Shown here: piece by piece, positions 9,740-20,072 of the stretch
How positions within the stretch are numbered: position 1 is the stretch's first letter
Layout: every line of letters begins with the position of its first letter
Source of the DNA: Elymus sibiricus
Lineage: Eukaryota; Streptophyta; Magnoliopsida; Poales; Poaceae
Reading direction: 5' to 3'
Assembly: GCA_039707655.1 (NCBI GenBank)
Contig: CM077665.1
Location: forward strand, 138,217,148 to 138,281,147
Length of the DNA stretch: 64,000 nucleotides
Program-made: the position numbers and the translations under genes
The notes under the pieces: generated by a model
What the model was told of the DNA's origin: nothing
The model's database searches: none
The model's input: only the letters and a program-made list of their open reading frames with translations

Positions 9740-10398
9740 GGGCATCTCCAAGGCTGACCCGCAAATTTATCCGGTATATGTCAGTTTTTATGTGCGGACG
9801 TGGTCCACGGACATGATGCGGGACGAAGTCATCCAACGCTTTACAAAGTATCCGGCTGTGAGAAGGAAAAATAGGTGAGGACCATGCATGTAGAGGACGA
9901 AAAGTAGGTAGAGATCATGCATGTGATGGGCTATTTGTGTTGTGGTGTCCGGATGCATGGAGAGAGAAGAGGGGGACCAGGCATGTGCAGTTTGGAGGAG
10001 AAAGAAGAGAGGGACATGCATGCGATTGGTCAAAATGCATGTCCGGACTCCCGCGAAATTTTCCACGTTTGTTTTCGTTTTGTCGGAAAGAGAGACCTGA
10101 AGGATTGGAGCATCACCAAAGAACTAGCCATGGACAGGGGTGCGTGGAAGCTTGCTATCCATGTGCCAGAACCATGAGTTGGTCGCGAGATCTTATGGGT
10201 TTCACCTCTAGCCTACCCAACTTGTTTGGGACTAAAGGCTTTGTTTGTTGTTTGTTGTTGGTGTTGTTGTTTTCGTTTTGTCGGAATCCGTACGTCGGAA
10301 CTGCTAAACGGACATATATAGATCCTTGTTGGATGACAAGAATGGTCCGAACACCGCGGTCCGGACCGAAGGTTCGAGAGTCCGTCTTGGAGATGCCC
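9740..10398. mobile_element. PIF/Harbinger-type MITE, interrupted by a LINE 3' end
   Basis: The element is 659 bp. Left end GGGCATCTCCAAGGCTGAC and right end (reverse complement) GGGCATCTCCAAGACGGAC form a TIR. TTA lies immediately outside both ends (9737-9739 and 10399-10401). Internal 'gtccgga..' words recur at both sides. A LINE-derived segment with its own TSD sits at 10089-10268. No coding capacity of its own. Confidence 0.88.
10089..10268 (+). mobile_element. 5'-truncated LINE 3' end with 18-bp TSD
   Basis: The insert encodes the C-terminal tail of a LINE reverse transcriptase (KDWSITKELAMDRGAWKLAI..PEP, then stop) followed by a 3' UTR with 'cccaacttgtttgggactaaaggctttg' style sequence and a TTG-repeat tail, as seen in grass LINEs and derived SINEs. 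An identical 18-bp duplication, gttttcgttttgtcggaa, flanks it (10071-10088 and 10269-10286). This marks target-primed reverse transcription into the Harbinger MITE. Confidence 0.88.
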
Positions 10399-10579
10399 TT
10401 AGATTAGCTGTTTTAGATTAGCACTACTAGAAAAGTGTACGTATCCGTTGGTAGGGTCACACGGTGGTCTCTGTCGAACATGCCCATCTCTTTGTTGTAT
10501 CGACACATATGGTATTTCTGCATATTGATGTGCCGGCCGGCGTCACGCAGAGCTGCTCTGTTGTAGGGAAATTTACAAC

Positions 10580-10860
10580 TGAAGCTGCGTTCAGGTGTCT
10601 ACTGGCTATAAAGGTTGTTCGCTGCCGCCGCCCACGTGCGAACTTGAGACTTTTCTAATAACTAGACTCCTGTAGCTAACCGGCGACACCCTACGGTCTC
10701 CGATATTTCCACGCAAGAACACTGACCAAGCAAGCCCAGTCAACCTCTACGGGCTCCACTAAACGTCGAGAGAACTCAGCACCGGTGCACGGCACACGTA
10801 TATATAGACAGGATCACGACCGGCCGGCCAAAATGAGTAGGGTGTGCGTCACCGGAGCAA
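10580..10860 (+). pseudogene. Duplicate promoter and start-codon fragment of the reductase gene
   Basis: This segment matches the upstream region of the intact gene and of the second copy ('gctgcgttcaggtgtc', 'gagcttgagatttttc'-like words, 'cacgtatatatagacaggatcac'). It reaches an ATG at 10833 whose first codons read MSRVCVTGA, identical in sense to the start of the gene. Similarity to exon 1 then stops, and promoter-like sequence begins again ('gactggac..tacggcctccgatatttcc'). A G-box CACGTG lies near 10633. It is an aborted tandem copy without coding potential beyond the first nine codons. Confidence 0.7.
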
Positions 10861-11087
10861 ACTGGTGGTGGGACTGGACAGCCACTACGGCCTCCGATAT
10901 TTCCACGCAAGGCGGACTCGACACCTACTACGAGACATCGTTGACCAAGCAAATCCAGCGTCATTGTTCACGATCACTCGGGAGAGCTGATAGCAGCCAA
11001 GGCAGCACGGCAGACCTATATATATAGAGAGAGACAGACACAGGATCACTGGGCGCATGGGGATAGACGAGAGACCGGCCGGAGAAC
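10861..11087 (+). promoter_or_regulatory. Proximal promoter and 5' UTR of the reductase gene
   Basis: A TATA box (cctatatatatag, 11015-11027) lies about 60-70 bp before the ATG at 11088, with a GA-rich leader between. The upstream part ('actacggcctccga', 'tcactcgg.gag..tgatagcagc') is conserved with the promoter of the second copy at 43911-44009, which supports its being the true promoter. Confidence 0.6.
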
Positions 11088-14000
11088 ATGAGCAAGGTGT
11101 GCGTCACCGGAGCTGCAGGGTACATCGCGTCCTGGCTCATCAAGAAGCTCCTCGAGAGAGGCTGCACCGTCCACGGGACCCTGCGGAACCTCGGTATGCG
11201 CCCGCCCTCTCTCACGCTGATCTCTTCATGCGTGCCGCTGGCCCGGGCGATCTTCTCTGAGCGTTCTTGGTCCGTCGTGGACATGCAGGGGATCAGAAGA
11301 AGACGGGGCTGCTGAGGGGGCTCCCCGGCGCGGCGGAGCGGCTGGTGCTGTTCGAGGCGGACATCTACGACGCCGCCTCCTTCGAGCCGGCCATCCAGGG
11401 CTGCGAGTTCGTCTTCCTCGTCGCCACACCGCTGCAGCACAACTCCGGCAGCTCCAAGGTAACACAGCCATTAGTTTTCTCGTCCGGTTGTGTCTCCATA
11501 ATATTATTTTGCTGCCCTACTGTTATTTATACGAAAATAAAGAAGGCACTGCCACAGACACAACACCGGTGGACATATGTTCACCCGAAAGGTTATTTCG
11601 CTGTCACCCGAAAAGCAAGGGTCCGGTCGTCACTTCCCGATAGCTACTGTGGCGCTGTCGGAAGGACACTCACCACCTGCAATTTTCACTTCTGTTTTCT
11701 CGACAACTTTGATTTTTTTTTTAGCGAAACATTCAAAAATCTCTTCATCTTTCAGATTTTCCCAACAATTTTAAAAATTCCCAACCTTCAAACTTTCACT
11801 AGCTTTCAGATTTTTTTGGTCAGCTTTCAGATTTATCAAACAAACATTAAAAAAATTAGCAGCTTTTAAAATTGTTGCAAAAGAATTTTCAGAAGTCTCA
11901 TTAACTTTCAAAAATTCCTAACAAACAATTAGATAATTTACACAATCATTCATAGAACCCCATATCTTCTAGAAATTTCTCAAAAAGATCTACACAACTT
12001 TACAAATAACAATCAGATCCAATGACGCCGGCGCCATACATGTCGCCTTCATGGAGGCTAGAACACCACTGGGGAGGACGAATCCACTGTCGGGGAGGCT
12101 AGAAGCAAGATCCGACATAGGGGAGGCATCGTAGCCCGGTGTAGCGCGCGGCATGGCAAGGGGGGCATTAAGTCTCATGTCACTGAAAGATGATTAGAAG
12201 GCGACGTGTGACGACCAGACGTCACAACATGGTCAAAGCGGGTCACCATGTTACCGGGAGAGGAGTGGAAGGCGACATGTCTCTCCCCCCTCCCCCCTTC
12301 TCTCCCTTCCCCTCCCTCTCACTACTAGGATCGTAATCTTCCCCTAGGGTGGAATAACCGCCGACTACTTTTATGGCCGATGGTGCCGCGTCAGCCATTT
12401 CTTGTAGGTGATGCTGGGTCAACCATTAGCACAACATGTAACGGTGCCGTGGGTTATGATCTTTTCCTACAGTATAAAGCCGACGATGTATCGTCGGGCC
12501 CTTCATATCCGAAGGTGCTCATATCCTACGGTTGCCCGTCAGTTATTGCAAATTCCGGCAGTTATATGACTGTCATTCTTGCCTACAACGACTGTTAGTG
12601 CTCTCGTTTCCGACTATCATCCCATGGGCATACGAATAACCAACGAGGTTTTTTTAAGACAAACATTCATAAATCTCTTGATCTTCAGATATTCCAACAA
12701 TTTCAAACTTTCACTAGCTTTTAGATTTTTTTGCCAACATTCAGAGTTATCACACAAATATTCACAAATTTTAACTGCTTTCGATTTTTTGCGAAAGAAT
12801 TTCCCTCAAATTTCAAAATTTTCTAACAAACTTTTAGCTAATTTACACAAACATTCAAAAATACAACATCTTCTAGAATTTTCTCAAAAGAACCTAGACA
12901 ACTTAAAATAAAAACAGATCCAACAGCGGAAGGGACTACTTAGAAAACTCAACTTGCTAAATGATTTCACATCTACAACTTGCTAAAGGGACTACTTGCA
13001 CAACTCTATATATGGAAGGACAAACGGCACAATAAAGCAGTGCCAAAACATCTTGTGTAAGTAATAGGACTTCAGATGTTCAGATTGCTTCAGTTTCTCT
13101 TTGTCATTCTCGGCTTCTAGTAAATAGCAGAGTTCGAAATCAAGATTATTGAAAGCTTGAAATCAGCCTCTTAAGTTTCCTCTACCTTGATTTGATTTTG
13201 CAGTACAAGGACACCACCGAGGCAATTGAGGACGCGACGCGCGCCATCCTGCAGCAGTGCGAGCGGTCCAAGACAGTGAGACGTGTCATCAGCACTGGCT
13301 CCGTTATCACGGCGTCGCCGCTCCGGGAGGATGGAGAGGGGTACAAAGAGTTCGTGAATGAATCCTGCTGGACCCCGCTCGGCCTGCCCATTGATCACAG
13401 CAACGAATTCATGGAGGTGGGTGCTTTCTTTCAATTTTGCTATTTTTTCTGTACATGGTAAATTACTACTTATTCGATGGTAAAAGTTATCAAAATTTAA
13501 TATTAAGAAGGGGTGAGTGTACGTGCATGTATGTGAACATCTACCATTAGCACAATATGTAACAGTGTTGTGGGTTATGATCTTTTCCTACAGTATAAAG
13601 CCGACGGTGTATCGCCGGGCCTTTCATATCCGAAGGTGCTCATATCCTACGGTTGCTTGTCAGTTATTGCAAATTCTGGCAGTGATATAACTGTCAATGT
13701 TTTTGCCTACATCGAACGCCAGTGCTCTTGTTTCCGACTATCCTCCCATGGGCATACGAATAACCAACGAGGGTTTTTGAAGACAAACATTCAGAAATCT
13801 CTTGATCTTCAGAAATCCAACAATTTCAAACTTTCTCTAGCTTTTAGAATTTTTTTGCCAACATTCAGATTTGTCAAACAAATATTCACAAATTTTAACA
13901 GTTTTTAAATTTTTTGCGAAAGAATTTTCCTAAAATTTCAAAATTTTCTAACAAACTTTTAGCTAATTTACTAAACATTCATAAATCCAACATCTTCTAA

Positions 14001-16225
14001 AAAATTCTCAAAGAACCTACACAACTTAAACCAGATCCAACAGCGGAAGGGACTACTTACACAACTCAACTTGCTAAATGTTTCCACATCTACAACTTAT
14101 TCGATGGTAAAAATTATCAAAATTTAATATTAAGAAGGGGTGAGTGTACGTGCATGTATGTGAACATCTACCATTGTACAGAAAAAATCTCAAACACAAA
14201 TGTATGGGAGGATCTTTACCAGCGGCATGAATTCTCAAAAACAATTTCTAAGTCTATAAAAATGAAAATTCTATGTTGATTGTGAAGTGGACCACTTGTT
14301 CGCGCTATATGGCACAACACTAGCTATACAGGGGCTAAGCCATGTTTGTTTTTTCTCTCATTTTTCGTTCTTTTCCTTTTTCTCCAATTTCTTTTCTTTA
14401 ACTTTTATATTTTTGGTTTTCTTATCCTTAATTTCAACTTGTCCTTTTCGGTAATGCTAAATATCCAACGTCCGATTCTTAAGCATGATAAATCGAATGT
14501 TTTTATGACAAATTTAGTAGGCACGAGGATGGCAAAATTTAGTTCCTGTCCAAAAAATGAACCGAGCGGATTTGCCATGTTTACCACTTAAATTTGTCAT
14601 CCTTGGCAAACAGAAATTGCCATAAAAGCGTTCGATTTGTCATGGTAAAAAATGTGGCGTCAGATGTTTAGTGGAGCCCTTCCTTTTTTTGCTATTTATT
14701 TAGTTGTTTTCTTTGTGTGTGTGCGTGTTGGGGGGGGGGGGGGGGGGGATAAATAACTTGATTTTTCCAGAAGTATATACAACTATTAGTATTTGTTCTG
14801 AAATACATGAACGTTGTTTAATAATCTTGTAAACAAGAACACTTTCTAAATGCGTCCATATGTTCCAAAAGTATATGACCATATATATCTAGTCTTGTAT
14901 GAAGATTATTTTCTAAATACATGAATTTGTTTAAAAAAATACATGAAACTTTTTTCTTTAGCATGGGATGAACTTTTTTCTTAAGCATGGACTGATCATT
15001 TTTTTCTCAAACACTAGAGGATAACCCATGCATTGTTGCTGGAATTAGTTGATGAAATTTAAATTGATAACATGAGAAACAAAACTAAAATATACATATG
15101 TCTTATTATATTTGATTACGTATAGTTGTTACAATATTTTTTGAATATAAGTACTCCCTCCAGTCCATATTAATTGTCGCTCCTTTAGTACAATTTTAGT
15201 AGAACAAAAATTAAATAATATGGATCAGAGGGAGTAAAATAATTGAATGGAAAACATGTTTTTCATGCATTATTGAATGTTGTGGTGGATCTTTTCCCAT
15301 GCATGATTGCAAGTTGGGGTGAGCCTTCTCTCGTTCATTGTTTTATGGTGAGGTGGCATGCTTACATGTTGAGATATGTATATTTTGTATGAAGAAACAT
15401 GAATATTTTCATTTTCCAGTATATATTTTTATTTTAAACATATCGTTTTAAACCTATTAAATAAAAATTATTCCGGAATAATTTTACGGGGAAGATATTG
15501 TACTAAAAACAAGCAATATGTCACCATTTTTGTTGTTGTTGAGACTTGAGGGATCTATGTTCACTTGTGTTATATGCAGGAGTACCTCTCCTCTAAGTGC
15601 GTCGCCGAGAAGGAGCTAGTCAAGTACAACGACCGCCCCTCCGAGGGCAGAGCGTTCGACGTCGTCGTCCTGCTATTGGGCCTCGTAGGAGGAGACACCC
15701 TCCTGACCTACATCAACGAGAGCCAGCACTTCATGCTGTCGCCGTTCACCGGCATCGAGCCTTACCACAACGCCCTCAGGTTCACGCAGGCCGTCCTCGG
15801 CGCCGTGCCGGTGGTGCACGTCGACGACGTGTGCGAGGCGCACGTGTTCTGCATGGAGCGCCAGCGCGACGTCGCCGCCGGCCTGTACCTCTGCGCCACC
15901 GCGCACACCAACATGCAGGATCTGGTGGAGCACTACGCGGGCAAGCACCCGGAGCTCAAGCTAGCGCGGAAAGAGTACTTTTCTTCGACGAAAGTTTTCA
16001 AATCAAGTGTCTCATGCATGGTGCGTTAATTGTGAGTTGTGATCAATACTACTAATCTCTCTGTGCGTGTGGATTGTCAGGGTGGTGGGAGAGGGAGTGA
16101 GAGTGCAGGCTGACACAAACAAGCTTGTGGAGCTGGGGTTCAAGTTTAAGTACCGGACAGAGGAGGTGCTTGATGGCAGCGTGGATTGCGGGAAAAGGTT
16201 GGGATTGCTGTCAGTGGCGGAATAA
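11088..16225 (+). CDS. NAD(P)H-dependent reductase, HC-toxin-reductase / anthocyanidin-reductase-like (extended SDR)
   Basis: Five exons: 11088-11193, 11289-11458, 13204-13416, 15580-15974 and 16081-16225. All introns are GT-AG and the phases match, giving 343 codons including TAA (342 aa; relatives are about 340-360 aa). The N-terminus has a Rossmann NAD(P)-binding signature ([21 protein letters not shown]8/G11 region). The active-site Tyr-x-x-x-Lys is visible as YLSSK (Y165, K169), preceded by RVISTGSV and followed by [14 protein letters not shown] and the C-terminal [15 protein letters not shown]. These mark the plant DFR/ANR/cinnamoyl-CoA-reductase superfamily. The '[19 protein letters not shown]' segment and overall organisation most resemble the cereal HC-toxin-reductase (HM1-like) / ANR-like branch, so it probably acts in the cytosol on a carbonyl substrate that cannot be named from sequence. 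Intron 2 (1745 bp) and intron 3 (2163 bp) are filled with repeats. Reading past the exon-4 donor would give a short alternative C-terminus ending near 16029. The exon model is firm; the substrate is not. Confidence 0.88.
11700..12025. repeat. Diverged copy 1 of an intronic repeat
   Basis: A/T-rich sequence built from 'acattcaaaaatctcttcat..ttcagatt', 'tttcactagcttt', 'tcaaacaaacatt' and 'cacaactttacaaataacaatcagatcca'. It matches, with more divergence, the two better-conserved copies at about 12650-12915 and 13780-14045. Confidence 0.55.
12421..12990. repeat. Duplicated block A (intron 2)
   Basis: Starts at 'accattagcacaacatgtaac' and runs through 'gttatgatcttttcctacag', 'ccgaaggtgctcatatcc', 'cccatgggcatacgaataa' and 'cagatccaacagcggaag'. 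A close copy lies at 13546-14098 in intron 3, in the same order and orientation. The two copies thus flank exon 3. No coding capacity; short open frames are incidental. Confidence 0.8.
13546..14098. repeat. Duplicated block A' (intron 3), bracketed by a 75-bp direct repeat
   Basis: A close copy of 12421-12990. It is bracketed by a direct repeat of about 75 bp beginning 'tcgatggtaaaa.ttatcaaaattt' and including 'gaaggggtgagtgtacgtgc' and 'gtatgtgaacatctacca' (about 13475-13548 and 14101-14175). This suggests a duplicative insertion or unequal exchange rather than a simple tandem duplication. Confidence 0.75.
14176..15153. other. Intron 3 filler, no gene
   Basis: AT-rich intronic sequence. It contains a homopolymer of 19 G (14730-14748), which is a likely spot for sequence error. 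A phrase near 15006, 'cactagaggataacccatgcattgttgc', resembles the end of a Mutator-type MITE but its partner was not found. Confidence 0.4.
15154..15234. mobile_element. Stowaway MITE
   Basis: 81 bp with terminal CTCCCTCCAGTCC / (reverse complement) CTCCCTCTGATCC and TA target duplications at 15152-15153 and 15235-15236. This is the classic Tc1/Mariner-derived Stowaway end of grasses. It lies in intron 3 of the reductase gene. Confidence 0.9.
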
Positions 16226-16724
16226 CGGAGGAGGAGCGAGGAGCCCCGTGATAAGTATACTCAAAATTGGCTTCAGATAAGATTGTTGTGATGTGCATGA
16301 CATCGGTTGCGTGTATAAGGGATTTAATGGTCAAGTTGTACTTTTAGATGGTATATATTTGTGTTCTTGTATTTTTGTTTCTTGAAACTCGTTGAGGTTA
16401 TTGTATCTTTTTTTCATGGTTAGTTTTGGGTTGTATCACGAGATATTTATATTAAGAGTTTGAAAGAACAAAGTGGAAAGCATATATAGGTATGGGTGTG
16501 GTCTTCTTCTCTTTATTATTCGGATAATATCACAACATGGTAGATGTGTAGAATTATATAGATCTACATATCAATATATATTTGATATTTGCCCCCAAAA
16601 AATATTTGCTAAATTTATTGTACCATTCTTTATATCATGTGCTAGCGGGGATTTCTTGGTCTAATTATACTTTTAGGCATCATGTATTTGAATCCCTGCA
16701 TACTTTTTAATGTTGCCAAGAAAG
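16226..16724 (+). other. 3' UTR and downstream flank of the reductase gene
   Basis: Follows the TAA at 16223-16225. T-rich sequence with several weak polyadenylation-like words (for example attaataa-like and 'ttgtattttt'). No ORF of note. Confidence 0.4.
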
Positions 16725-17400
16725 TGTTGGAAATATGCCCTAGGGGCAATAATACATGTTATTATTTATTTCCAAGTTTATAATTAATATTAATGTTTTG
16801 TGCTATAATTGCAATGGTTTTCGAGTCTTCAATAACCATGAAGCTTGGCGAAAACCTCATATGCATATGTGGATAGATTCCTAGCCTCACCTCGAAGACT
16901 AGCTCTTTTGTGCATTGGGCTCTTTCATAAATTGATTTAAAGATCAGTTAGTCCACCATAATTAAGTGTTGCGTGATGGTTTTATTTTTTTTATCATGGG
17001 CATAGTTATTGTAACAAGGATGCCGACAACTTCGAGGACACATTGTTAACAGACCACTTGCGTTGAACAGACCGAGTTGATTGATATACTAAGAGATCCT
17101 TTCATCACAAGTTATATGTGTAATTCCTTAGACCATGAGATTATCGAGTTCCTTCATACCCAAAGATGCGCTTTTGTGTTCGTGACACATCAACTGTACC
17201 AGGGTGATTATAACGACAACTTTCAGGTGCATCAGAAAAGTATGACAAGAAGTTTGATAGCTCTAGACAGGGATTTTCTCCTTGGATGATGGAGAGATAA
17301 TCTTAGGGCCCTACCGATGTGATGTATCCATCATTGTATGGCCAGGCACAACGTAATTTTATCGCGGGGATGATAGAACACGGGATGACAAAATAAAACA
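16725..17400 (+). mobile_element. Copia LTR fragment, BARE/Angela/WIS-like start
   Basis: Begins TGTTGGAAATATGCCCTAG at 16725, the recognisable start of the large Triticeae Copia LTRs, and continues with 'gcaataataca..gttatta'. Later parts include words such as 'gagatcctttcatcacaagt'. No right end or internal domain was found, so it is a truncated or solo remnant in plus orientation. Confidence 0.65.
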
Positions 17401-18060
17401 AAAGTGGTAACGAGGAAACGAACTCGCATAGTAATCAAGTAGTTGGTTCACAGGGATGCCAATAAATCTCACCACGAGTTTTGTAAAGTAACAGAAGCAA
17501 AAGGAATAGCACACAGTGACTACATGTTCGCTCGATAATTATTTGCGTGAGTATAGGGGTCGATACAGATGTCCAGGGTTCCCCTACTGATGATCATTAA
17601 ATGGAAGGAGTTCCGCTCATGTCTATATTTTACCGAACCTGCGGGGAAACACGCTTAAGGGTCATTGATCTATTGAGTACTAGATGGGTTACAAGCTTGG
17701 AAGCAAATCACCGAAAAAGTTTCGAGGATGTTGAAAATGTTTCAGAGAAAAAAAATAAACCCTAGATGGTATAGGAAGGGTCTGAAAGTTTTTGGAGCCT
17801 CCCAGAAGTACTAGGGGCGTCATGGGCCATTTCCATAGGCAAGGCCCAACGGGTGGCCAGCCGCATGGGCCATATTGGGACATTAGTTTGGAAATTCCTA
17901 TTTGCCGCTCGTCGCGGCAAGTTGTCGGGACGACGTACAGGAGGAGATCGACGAGCGTTCGGATGGGCCGGCCCGTTAAAACCTTTCACCGATTCCGGTT
18001 TTAGGAAACTTCTAGGTGGTTCCCAAACATATTTTTCGGTTTGGGATTCTTCTAGGAGGT
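17401..18060. mobile_element. Degenerate LTR-retroelement sequence
   Basis: Non-coding. Phrases such as 'ggaggagttccgctcatgtct', 'accgaacctgcgggg' and 'tggttcccaaacatatttttcgg' are of the kind seen inside Triticeae LTRs. Boundaries are not visible. Confidence 0.4.
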
Positions 18061-19860
18061 TCTTGAACCCTTTTTACTTTTCATTTTCATTTTCTTTTTA
18101 TTTTTCTACTTCTTTTCCCTATTTTTTTCTTTTCTTTCCTTTTTTTTCTGTTTCTTTCTCTTTCCATCTTATTTGTTTTATCCTTTTTTAAGTTTGTTTT
18201 AATTATTTAAACATGTTCGTGTTTTTAGAAATATTGAAAATATTAAAAAATATTTTGTGTTTCTCACAATTTTTTCAAAACTTTTACACAAATGTTCTTG
18301 TTTTCAAATTTTGTCCCCGAATTTCAATAATTGTTCAGAATTTCGAAATATGTTCCTATTAAAAAAATTGTCTAGAAATTTAAAAAGTGTTCGTGATTTT
18401 CCAAAATTGTTTTCCTATTTGAAAAAATGTTTGCCTTTTCCAACTTTTAATCTCAGTTTCAAAAATTGCTAATGTATTCAAAAAAAATCATGGTTTTTCA
18501 ATTTTGTTCATAATTTCATAAAATGTTCATGATTTCATAAAACGTTCGCGCGTTTGAAAAATGTTTCATTTTTTTAATTTCTGTCTGGGTTTCTAAAAAT
18601 GTTGAGAAGTTGAAAACTGTTTCCCATTTTTTTAATTTTGTTCACAAATTCAAAAAATGTTCATAATTTTTGAAAAATAATGTGCAAATTTGAAGAAAAA
18701 TGTTTGCTTTTTCAAAATTTTGTTTGGGGTTTCAAAAATTGTTCCGGCGTTAAAAAAAGATTCCTATTCTTTCAAATTTTCACTAATTCAAAAAATGTTC
18801 ATGATTTTAAAATAAGTTTGCTAATTAGAAAATATATTAGCCTTTTCAAATTTTTTGTTCAATATTTCAGAAATTTGTTCACGGATGTAAAAAATGTTCG
18901 CTTTTCTATTTTTATTCAGAGTTTCAAAAAATATTTATATTTTCGAAAATGTTCATGTTTTAAACCAAACGTTCATGGGTTCGATTTTTTTCAGAAACTT
19001 CCCAATTTTCTAAACTTTTGAAGATTAAAAATTGTTCAAAATTTCCTTTCCTTTCTTTCTTTCCCTTCTCTTTTCCTTTTTCTGTTTATTTTCTTTAATT
19101 TTTTGTTTTTTCTTTTCTTTCTTTTTATATTTTCTTTTCATTTTCAAGTTTATTTTATTTTTGTCAAATAATGTTCAGAAATTTAAAACTGTTCGCATTT
19201 TATGAACTGTTTTCTTTTTTCACAAAATATTCTTTTTTTTTCAAAATTTGTCCACAAATTCAAAAAAAAATAGAATTTGAAAAATTGTTTGCCTCATGTC
19301 AAAAAATGTTCGGAAATTCAAAAAACGTTCACCTTTTTAAGTTTTGTTCACAAAAAATATTTGGTTTCAAAAAGAGTTTCAGCTTTCAAAACTTGTACAC
19401 AAATTCAAGAAACGTTCATGTTTCAAAATTTGTTCACAAATTCAAAACATGTTCACATTTTAAATTTTGTTCACGAATTCAAAATTGGTTGGGAATTTCA
19501 GAAAATGTTCTCATTTTAAAAAATTGTTCACAAGGTCAAAAAATGTTCCAGTTTCCAAAATTTGTTCCCAAATTTTAAAAACGTTCATTTTCAAAACTTA
19601 TTCAGAAATTAAAAAATGTTCACATGTTTAATTTTGTTCAGATTCAAAAGTATTTGGGATTTTCATAAAATGTTTTTTTTTCAAAATTGTTAACATATTA
19701 AAGATCTTACTGTTTTCAAATTTTGTTTGCAAATTCAAAATATGCTCGGGTTTTGTAAAACGAGTTTGTAATTTTGAGAAATGTTCACTTTTGTTATTGT
19801 TTCTCAAAAAAATGTTTTGTATTTACAAGTAGTAGTTAATAATTTGAAAATTATTCTCGT
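18061..19860. repeat. Degenerate A/T-rich repeat field (ttcaaaaaatgttc words)
   Basis: About 1.8 kb composed of hundreds of imperfect units of the type 'ttcaaaaaatgttc', 'attttgttcacaaattc' and 'aaaatgttcatgattt', with local pyrimidine-rich stretches (18070-18190, 19040-19130). Long open frames rich in F, K and N result from the composition and are not genes. Such fields are familiar in Triticeae transposons; the parent element cannot be named. Confidence 0.75.
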
Positions 19861-20072
19861 TGAACTATAGAGATAGTTTCCTGCTTGGTTTCTTGAACTA
19901 CAGAGATAGTTTCAGTTGTAAAGAAATTTATCTTTTCAAACAGAAGGTTCTTTTGCATTGCATTGTTTACAGTCGAAGTTTTCCATTGAAACCGAAGAAA
20001 GAGATACTGTTTAGAACCGCCGAACAATTTACTACTCCAGAATAGTTTTACTCATAAAGAAATACTAGTTCT

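Noticed and set aside
10422..10560. CACTACTAG start resembling a CACTA transposon terminus (also near 12319)
   Set aside because: No partner terminus or 3-bp duplication could be found; the motif is too short to support a call.
10785..11027. 80-aa ORF containing the reductase start MSRVCVTGA
   Set aside because: After nine codons it reads promoter sequence; it is a duplication fragment, not a gene.
15597..16055. 152-aa Arg-rich frame overlapping exon 4
   Set aside because: Shadow frame of the GC-rich exon; the phase set by splicing and the YLSSK motif belongs to the other frame.
18680..19578. Phe/Lys-rich open frames of 80-135 aa
   Set aside because: Artefact of the ttcaaaaaatgttc repeat field.
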